A stretch of DNA of 21,459 nt from Flammula alnicola (taxonomy: Eukaryota > Basidiomycota > Agaricomycetes > Agaricales > Strophariaceae), in NCBI GenBank assembly GCA_015499995.1, contig JADNRV010000621.1, positions 1 through 21,459 on the forward strand, read 5' to 3'. Position 1 is the stretch's first letter. Each line of letters begins with the position of its first letter. Shown here in pieces: positions 9,407-16,633 of this stretch. The notes below the pieces were generated by a model. The model ran no database searches. It saw only the letters and a list, made by a program, of their open reading frames with translations, and was not told the origin of the DNA. The translations under genes and the position numbers were made by a program.

Positions 9407-9448
9407 GGGTTAGGCCCTCTGACGAGCCCCTTAGCAAGGGCGAAACCC
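9407..9448 (+). ncRNA. Hammerhead-ribozyme-like motif (type III layout)
   Basis: The elements occur in hammerhead order: GGGT (9407-9410) then T9411 as the NUH cleavage base, a very short stem I (A9412-T9418 and G9413-C9417 around GCC), CTGACGA core (9419-9425), stem II GCCC (9426-9429) with loop CTTAGCAA and GGGC (9438-9441), GAA (9442-9444), then ACCC (9445-9448) closing stem III with GGGT. All conserved core bases CUGANGA and GAAA are present. The weakness is stem I, which allows only two pairs with a triloop, so activity is doubtful. It could be a decayed or truncated ribozyme, or chance. Confidence 0.35.
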
Positions 9449-9530
9449 GCATAGTCCCCAATTGTGCGATTAAAGCCGGCCCCCGTAGGTGCTCAGTGCG
9501 CCCCTCTAGGCGGTGCTTTGGCGGTGCTGC

Positions 9531-9548
9531 TATCTATCTCTATCTATT
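9531..9548 (+). repeat. TATC-rich simple repeat
   Basis: TATCTATCTCTATCTATT is a short imperfect TATC array. Together with the B-box-like arm about 180 nt upstream it could be the 3' tail of a small retroelement; on its own it is an ordinary microsatellite. Confidence 0.75.
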
Positions 9549-9743
9549 CAATGTTACGTTAGAAGTCTATCATTGATCAGCTGCTATTTGAGCGCTCATT
9601 GACCGTGTAGTGCCCAGAACTTGCTCACCTTTAAAATGTGCAGAAATAGACTGGAGAGTCATTGAGAACCCCCAATTCTCTGTACAGTAGCTAGTCTGCT
9701 TCTCTTCGCTGAGTGAATTCGGACACAAACCAAGCTTCACAGT

Positions 9744-10027
9744 ATGCACTTCCTTTCATATTTTATTTCTCTTTCGGCTCTTGTTGCCCTTTTTTGCAAT
9801 GCCATGCCTCTTCCAGTGAGTCTATTCAGCTTTTAAACAAGCGGTTAGGTTGTCAAGTACTAAAAAGCATCCAGACGAGCGACGGCAATGTTGTCTATTC
9901 AAACGAGGCTCGAGACATGGACCTAGTGATACGAACACTCAGACCAGTCGACCCCGGAGCCTGCAGGGTACTTAGTATACCGTATACGGGATCAAAAACG
10001 ATCCAAAAAAAATCCAAGGAAACATGA
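9744..10027 (+). CDS. Predicted small secreted peptide, 74 aa
   Basis: Two exons, 9744-9815 and 9875-10027, are separated by a textbook 59-nt intron (GTGAGT donor, TACTAA branch point, CATCCAG acceptor) and join in phase 0 to a 74-aa protein ending at TGA. Exon 1 encodes a classical signal peptide, MHFLSYFISLSALVALFCNA, with a likely cleavage site after CNA. The mature part of about 54 residues begins MPLPTSDGNVVYSNEARDMD and has one cysteine and a lysine-rich C-terminus. With a single cysteine it is not a hydrophobin or a Cys-rich effector, and I do not recognise a family. The intron falling exactly after the signal peptide supports a real gene. It converges on the P450 gene, with 209 nt between stops. 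Function unknown. Confidence 0.6.
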
Positions 10028-10236
10028 TTCCTTTACAGTGAACTGATGATGTCTTTGTCATGTCAATTGTTTGTGGCATAGATATGTACATAGAGATTAG
10101 GAATGTCGAGCGTTGCATGGAAATCCAGATAAAAATACAGAGAGGCAGTAGTAGTAGCATGTATGGTGACGGAAGCATTAAATAGCAAGCAAACCAATAA
10201 CAAACGAAGCACGTAGAAAAATGGACCATCGTTGCC

Positions 10237-12340
10237 TCAGTGCCTCTTCCTAACTAACACCTTCGCATGGGGATCCGGCAAGCAATTCATACCCACAACG
10301 ACATCCGTCGGCCTCATTCCATCCTCGAATCTTACATCGTAGTGCAGCAATACATGCGCAAGCATCATCTTCAGCAGGACCGCCGCGAAGAACCGTCCTG
10401 GGCATGCGTGCCGGCCGTACCCCCATGCCAGGTACTCCGTCGTTGCCGTCGTGAGGTGGAAGCGCACGCCGCCGTTGCCATCTCTATGAAGGATAGAATC
10501 GTCGCCGTGGTAGTGCTCATGTAGGTCGGAGAAACGGAAGCCGTCGAATGTATCGGGCGGGGGCGAGGAGTAAAAAGACGCGTCAAGGTGACGAGGGCGA
10601 GCGGCGGTGGCGAGAAGAGCGCCTGCTGGTACGTGTGTACCATCGCCGAAGGTGAATGGCTTGAGAGTCTTGCGCATTGTCGACACTAATAAATCCAGTC
10701 GAAATTTACGCGGGTTAGAATGAGCTTTACGGAGACGCATATATAACTCACAGGATGAAACTCCATTCATCCGGATCGACTCTTTCACAAAGCTATCGAC
10801 TTTGTGCATCTTTTCCAATGCATGCTTATGCCATCCTTCCCGGTTCACGATGGCTTCGATTTCTTTTCGCATAGGAGCAGCATATTTTGGGTTTGCAGCA
10901 AGGTGATAAAGTATATGCGTAAAGGTCTGGAAAGGAAGCCGATGGCTTAAATTTCAGCATATATGACGGTGTGAGTCAATAACAATGAGATATACCATTG
11001 ATAAAGTCTGGTTGGCTGTGAGGCTGAGGTTGAGCAGGTTCGAGGCAATGTCTTCACTGGATGTTTGACTTGTTTCGTCCCAGAGGATACGAGTTAACAA
11101 GTCATTCTAAATGAGCTTTTGAGAATTGGACGGACGACATTCACTGAGATATCTCACAGGTTTGGGCTCGTCGTGGTCGCGCCCGCGAGCGTCAAATGCC
11201 TTCTTCTGTTCGCGAATGAAGGAAGTCAATAACTTGCGCATGCGTCGTCGGTTTCGGTAAGATCTACTAAATCTCTGAAGAAGGCTTTAAAAGGCATCAG
11301 GACAAGTGATGCGAAAGCATACTTTAACAATATGTACGCCACTTACGAGCTGAACGTGCTTGGCAGCAGGCTGAGGAAGAGAGAAAACTTGAACCCAAAA
11401 ACGTCACATGCTGACGAAGCAGAGAGAAGAGCGTAATCCTTGTCGCGAGCTGGCAGTAAGATGAGGGTAAGAAGCGATATCGTGTCGAGAAAGTCTTACA
11501 AAAGGGAGGCCCAATGAAGACCCGGTTAGCCACTCTTGTCGTAATTTGAGCGACTAGGTTCGTTCCATCGATTTCCTTCCACCCTAAACGTTTTAGAGAG
11601 GAATGAGGAATGAGTTGGTGTTCTCGATAGGCAATGGGTAATGCGTGCGCACCTGCAGACTCGTCTGATGGTGGGAGCGCGTCATTGAGAGATGACACTA
11701 TCTCGTCTCTCATGTCAGCTATTAGGAATGTTAAATTTTGGGTGATATGTCGGGCCAGGGAGCTAGCTTCTTTGGTGGCAGAAACGTGGAGGTGTCCGAG
11801 AAAATATGCGGATACATCCGGCTAGACGATAAGTTGGCGACCGACCTCTGTTGAAAGCAAAGAAAGAGGATGTACCTCATTGGCAACATCGATCAAGGAC
11901 ACTTCATCCTCTGTGGCTTTACGTAGTTCTTCAATGAACTGAGTTCCAGTTACTATCACGAGCCATCTGTTTAACGTAGCAATTTTGAATATGCTCGGCC
12001 TATACTGAAAATTCTCATAAGTACATCATACTAAATGAGAGCTTTGGCAGTGGGAAGCACCTTGTCGTATCCTCTTTGTAGTCGTACAGGAGCGTCAAAG
12101 ATGAACCTCAACGCGTCGATGTACGAAAGTAGGTATGCAGATTGTCCCAAAGCTGGGATATTCTTTAGCTGACATTAGAAGATCATTCAGACATCTACAA
12201 CGACCCATTGGATAAGTACAATAGAAATTTGAGCAACATACGTTTGGTTCAGACCGTTCGCTCCACGACAAAAGGGTAAGGACTATAGCAGCGCCAAGGA
12301 CCACGAAAATGAGACTTGAGCTGCCATCTTCGACATCCAT
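10237..12340 (-). CDS. Cytochrome P450 monooxygenase, microsomal type, 509 aa
   Basis: Ten exons (12340-12242, 12162-12061, 12004-11876, 11821-11653, 11583-11500, 11449-11347, 11266-11158, 11106-10996, 10926-10752, 10685-10237) join without any frame problem to 509 codons plus stop. Residues about 9-27 (SLIFVVLGAAIVLTLLSWS) form an N-terminal ER membrane anchor. The ExxR motif is E351-S-I-R354 in KVDSFVKESIRMNG, the PERF-like segment is FDGFRF at about 407-412, and the heme loop is WGYGRHACPGRFF with the iron-ligand Cys at about 455. The I-helix reads LSLTANQTLSM in place of the AGxDTT consensus, with Thr299 as the oxygen-activating residue. It belongs to the large basidiomycete P450 radiation with the KTLKPFTF and YLAWGxGxHACPGRFF signatures; substrate and CYP family are not assignable by eye. 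It is divergent from the S-formylglutathione hydrolase gene. Confidence 0.93.
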
Positions 12341-12604
12341 AGCGAATAGGCGAGTCGCGCGTGTCAGCAGTTCAAGTTAGAGATGGCAGGCACGCGTTGA
12401 CATAAAAGGGTCCGTTGGTTTATTACCGAAGAATACTAAATAGGCTTTTGATGCCGAGATAAGATAAGATGGACAGTAAATTAGGACGCGCACTGACTAA
12501 GATGCTGTAACCTTTGGGAAGAGGAGCCCCCTTCTCGTCGGTTGATAAGAGCAAGTAATAATTATAGGTGCTAGATTCTCAAGCCTAGCACCATTCGATT
12601 AGCA

Positions 12605-12637
12605 CACGTGATGGTCGATCCGGATGGTATTTAAGTA
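12605..12637 (+). promoter_or_regulatory. E-box and TATA-like element upstream of S-formylglutathione hydrolase
   Basis: CACGTG (12605-12610) is a bHLH E-box and TATTTAAGTA (12628-12637) is TATA-like. They lie 18-33 nt upstream of the possible 5'-UTR intron, in the 416-nt divergent spacer shared with the P450 gene. Function is inferred from position. Confidence 0.35.
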
Positions 12638-12675
12638 TCCAACTTTAACTTATTTCCAGTACATAAACCACGCTT

Positions 12676-12736
12676 CGTACCACCCACGTTCTCAGATCCT
12701 AAACGTCTCGTACTAACATACCAACTGTCTTTGTAG
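12676..12736 (+). other. Probable 5'-UTR intron of S-formylglutathione hydrolase
   Basis: A perfect branch point TACTAAC (12711-12717) is followed 19 nt later by the acceptor TTTGTAG ending at 12736, just 20 nt before the start codon. The donor is uncertain: GTACCA around 12678 or GTACAT around 12659. The branch/acceptor pair is strong, so a leader intron is likely even though its 5' edge is a guess. Confidence 0.5.
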
Positions 12737-12756
12737 ATTGCCACCCTACGGCCACA

Positions 12757-13972
12757 ATGTCTGATAAACCTGCTCTGGAAAAGGTGTCTGTGAACAAGGC
12801 GTTTGAGGGAGAGCTAACAAAGTACAAGTTCAAGGTAAGCTTAAAAGGTTTTCCCATTCGGAATGCCACTCAACTGACCTATTCCCAGTCTGCTGCACTT
12901 GGGGGCCTCGATGCGAATTTCAATCTGTTTATGCCGTTCAACAACAACGGAGCCAAGGTGCCCGTTCTGGTCTACCTTGCCGGTCTAACATGCACAGAGG
13001 ATACAGGGTCTGCATTTGCTCACCGGATCGAGACGACCTGAAGCTGATATGTACCAGAGCACAGAAGGGTGGCTTTCTAGGTGTAGCAGCATCGCAGAAC
13101 ATTGCAATCCTGTTCCCGGATACATCCCCACGCGGTGCAGGAGTTCCCGGAGAAGACGATGACTGGGACTTTGGTACTGGCGCGGGATTCTACATCGACG
13201 CGACCAAACCCGAATATGCAAAGCATTATAACATGGCGACCCATATTACAGTGGAACTTCCAGAGGTTATAGAGGCAGCTGGTATCCCAATAGTTCGTCA
13301 TTTGTCCGAACATTTAATGCCAGGCGATTTCGCTGAACTCATATATATATATATAGGATTTCAAGCGCCAATCTGTCTTTGGACACAGTATGGGTGGACA
13401 TGGAGCTCTCACTCTGTACCTCTCTTCGAAAACCAAACAGTACCGGTCTGCATCTGCTTTCGCACCCATATCCAATCCGACACAATGCCCATGGGGAGAA
13501 AAGGCATTCAAGGGATACTTGCAAGGAGGAACAACAGAAGCGCTGGACAAGTACGATGCCACTGCCATAATTTCAAAGACCACGGACCCCATCCATATTC
13601 TGATCGACTATGTGAGTGTCTTCATACCTTCCAATCAGAGTAAACTGTTGTTGAGTTGGAAATTGTCAGGGAACCGGCGACAATTTTTACAAGCAAGGCC
13701 AACTTCTCCCTGAAAACTTTTTAAAGGCTGCACGCGAAGCCGGTCATGATGAATTCCAGGTACGCGTAAGAAGTCATGACGCGTATGATCATAGTTACTA
13801 CTTCGTAAGCTCTTGCTTCATATGTTTACTCGAAAAATCATTTAAGCATGAAATATTTTAGATATCCACATTTGCTTCGGACCACATCCACTGTATGTTT
13901 CTCTTACCATGTGGTTATTCTATCCGGCATTGACAGAGTTTCTTAGTCCACGCCAATTTCCTGAAAGCATAA
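12757..13972 (+). CDS. ESD: S-formylglutathione hydrolase (esterase D family), 292 aa
   Basis: This cytosolic enzyme hydrolyses S-formylglutathione to formate and glutathione, the last step of glutathione-dependent formaldehyde detoxification. Exons 12757-12834, 12889-13007, 13058-13292, 13357-13611, 13670-13804, 13862-13892 and 13947-13972 join in frame to 292 aa plus TAA, the usual family length. Diagnostic segments are [53 protein letters not shown] with nucleophile Ser at about 155, [11 protein letters not shown] with Asp at about 233, and YDHSYYF with His at about 270. The protein ends FHANFLKA, as family members do. The start has a good context (CCACAATG). Intron 13293-13356 uses a GTTCGT donor and ends in an (AT)n run before its acceptor. 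The gene converges on the kinase, with 144 nt between stops. Confidence 0.95.
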
Positions 13973-14116
13973 GTGCAGTCTGATTTGGTATCAAGCTCAG
14001 AATTAAATTACAGAAATTGAAATTGTACAATCTCCAACGATCTACTCGAACACAGAAGAATTTATTGCATCCATTTTTCCAGCGGGCGAGAATGGACACA
14101 CGAGGATCTGCGTCAT

Positions 14117-16349
14117 TCATGACTCTGCGGACGCGACTCTAAGGCGATATAGCTCTTCAAGATCGTCCATCTCGCTACATATCCAGTCGCATTGGAGAGC
14201 GTCATATACAGTTGCTCTTTGCTGCGGGTTGTTAACTAGGAGAGAGTCAACTAGTGTTTTCGCTGCAGGGTTCAACATCGGAGAAAGATCAGTTACAACG
14301 GGGAACATCGTCTAGAACATCAAGTCAAACCATCTGGCAATTCGCGCCAAGGATCCTGGAAGTATTCCACCTCTCCATGGATAATTTTTTCCTTGAGCCT
14401 GAGATCCGCTTGTGTATAGCTTTGAGAAAATTGTTGGAGTTATCTGGGTGACGAGAATCCTTGATGCGAGTTATCCAGTTCGAAGAAGGGCGAGGTTCGT
14501 TGTCAAACGGATGAGAGCCACTGTAAGCACGACAAGATTCGAGAGCAAGGAGACCATGAATCATCAATGAAGTAGACGGATAGCTGACTGATCTCTTAGA
14601 TAGAAAACGCACGAGAGCATGATATACAAGATGACCCCAGAGCTCCAGCAATCAGCTGGCATCCTAGAAAAAAAGACAAGATGGTTATGGCGCTGCTGAA
14701 TGACTGGTTTTCCTACCCAATGTAGCCCAAATGTTTGTTATCGAGCGCCAGGATGCCTTCGGGCGGCAAATAAGAGACCGTTCCGCAGACATTGAAGGTT
14801 TCCTGGTAGGAATTTGGCCGGGCTAGACCGAAGTCTGCAATGAGAATACGAGGGTAGGGTCCTGGGCAATAAAGAAGGATGTTTTCGGGCTGTTTGTGCA
14901 CCATCAGAAGGGACAAGAATTTTGAATAAAGAAGCCTTTGCCTTGAGGTCTAGTTTTGGAAGCATAAGCCCTCAACTCAAAGGTGCAAAGTGGAGCGCAC
15001 GCACCTCGATGAGAGATTGATTTGTCGTGCAAATATTTAAGCCTTGTAGAAGCTGGTACATGATATACTTAGCCTCGGCTTCGCATATTCGATTTCCTGA
15101 CCCAGTTGCATGCGTGATATACGTGAAGAGGGTCTCCCCCGTACAGAGTTGGAGAATATTATGACTTCAAGGCAGCCTTAAGATTAATTCCTTGATAGTT
15201 GATTCGAAAGAGCACAAACATAAACTTTTTGTTCTCTTCCGTATCGTATATTTCGTTGATGTTAGGCTGAGGAAAGATATAGGTTAACTTTTGGAGGAGA
15301 AAGACTTGTAGACTAACGTGTTTCAAGGTCATCAATATTCTGACTTCTTCAACACCTGTCCGACTTCATAATCTCTCTTTGTTCGGATGCTTTTACAGGC
15401 GACTTGTCGATGCTTCTCTGGATCCAAAGCCAGATGCACAGTCGCGAAAGACCCAGTTCCCAGGCATTGCGAGGTAACAATATAGCCTCCGATGCGCTGT
15501 GGATGCGAATAATTCAGATTAGGGATCATATCATGCTTTCTACAATAAAATACCTTCTGGACGGGATGAGGTGGTGGGGTAGGCTCGAAGAAGGTCAGTT
15601 TTTCGGCAGATTCTTTCCATAAATGCAGGCAAGTGAAGGCTGGAAACATCTAGTTAATGAAGTACAAAGATACCGCACTTCAGACACTCACCAAGTGAGT
15701 TAGGAAGTTGAATAATATCCCCGTCCATCAGAATTATTGAGGTTTTCTTGATATGCTGGCCATTAAGAGTTATTCCGTTCCGGGATAGGTCCTGGATTCA
15801 ACATTGTTAATGTTATAAAATCCGTCTTCGATGGCGAACTGCGTTACCTGGCACGAAATAATGACACCGCCACTTGGAGAACGAACGCTAAATAGGATAT
15901 GATGCGGTGAGTTCCAGACAGACTATAACTGTTAAAGGAAGTAATTTACGCATATAATTTGCAATGAAGACCCGAGACCAGCGTATCATTGACGACGTAA
16001 GAGCTGAAAAAATGATAAGCGTAAGAAGAAGCAGAGATTCACCCTCATAACCATAAGTTAGGATTCCTGCCAATGGTTGCCGGTTTGGTGAGGGTCAGCA
16101 CAATCGCTAGTAGAACAAGACCAGGAGCTCGACGGTGATCGCGAGAGGAAATAAATGGCTCTGTAGCGCTACCTTCCTTGCGACCTTGACGCGTTGTGAT
16201 TAACTTTGCGCATATATCCATGGGTTGAGAGGATTTAGAGTCCTTCCTAGATGACTCTCGGGCTTTGGTGAAGGAATGGCCTGAATGCAGGTGAGATCTC
16301 TGTATAAGTCTCTCAAGGGATCAGAGAAGATGTGATTACTAGTTGGCAT
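14117..16349 (-). CDS. FHA-domain checkpoint kinase (Chk2/Cds1-like), frame-broken in this sequence
   Basis: Minus-strand exons: 16349-16173, 16106-16052, 16003-15950, 15887-15848, 15791-15692, 15639-15554, 15496-15318, 15266-15220, 15164-15005, 14949-14942, 14889-14717, 14663-14613, 14520-14331, 14262-14117. An N-terminal FHA domain (LTKPATIGRNP, SGLHCKLYA, DLSRNGITLNG) binds phosphothreonine. The kinase domain follows: GTGSFATVHLA, ACKSI with the ATP lysine, HRDLKPENILL, ADFGLAR, CGTVSYLPPEGI, DCWSSGVILYIMLSGSHPF. The FHA-kinase order is that of Chk2/Cds1/Rad53-family DNA-damage kinases. The frame breaks four times, near 16213, 15345, 15037 and 14400; each is resolved by one missing base, after which all 14 exons are in phase (about 489 aa). 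The site at 15037 is a shortened A-run just before YLHDK. Errors in the sequence are more likely than a pseudogene. The start at 16349 is tentative. Confidence 0.85.
14942..14949 (-). other. 8-nt kinase microexon followed by a GC-AG intron
   Basis: The bases ACCTCAAG (minus strand) restore the catalytic loop: HR-G|AC CTC AAG|CCC GAA AAC gives HRDLKPEN. Upstream is intron 15004-14950 (GTGCGT...ACTAG). Downstream is a 52-nt intron 14941-14890 that begins GCAAAG and ends AACAG, a GC-AG intron. The exon is supported by the near-invariant kinase motif it completes. Confidence 0.75.
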
Positions 16350-16633
16350 GGTTGCCACAGGGTTGAGAAGGTATCTTGTTAATCTTCGAGACAAAACCAG
16401 ACAGTGGAGGAGAAACAGACGCCTGTAAGAATTGAGTTGCCGCAAGATATGATAAGCCACTGGTTACGTAAGCGACAGTATGTAACGCACAAACGTCGTT
16501 GTGTGGTCCTCGAAGATAAGTCGTTAAGTTGTATATACAAGCTTTATCGATCGTTGTACACGTTGGATCTTTGGGCCCATTAAGGATATACTAAGATACT
16601 CCATCGATAAAGAAGGAACGCAGACAAACCAAC
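16350..16633. other. Spacer between the kinase start and the LSG1 stop
   Basis: No gene is seen. It contains the inverted repeat CTTTATCGAT (16541-16550) / ATCGATAAAG (16602-16611), with 10-base arms and a 51-base spacer, in what should be the kinase promoter. An upstream extension of the kinase frame (Met at 16460) is open but looks less protein-like than the part after 16349. Confidence 0.5.

Noticed and set aside
12990..13643. 217-aa plus-strand ORF as a separate gene
   Set aside because: Its middle is exon 3 of S-formylglutathione hydrolase; its ends are intron sequence read through.
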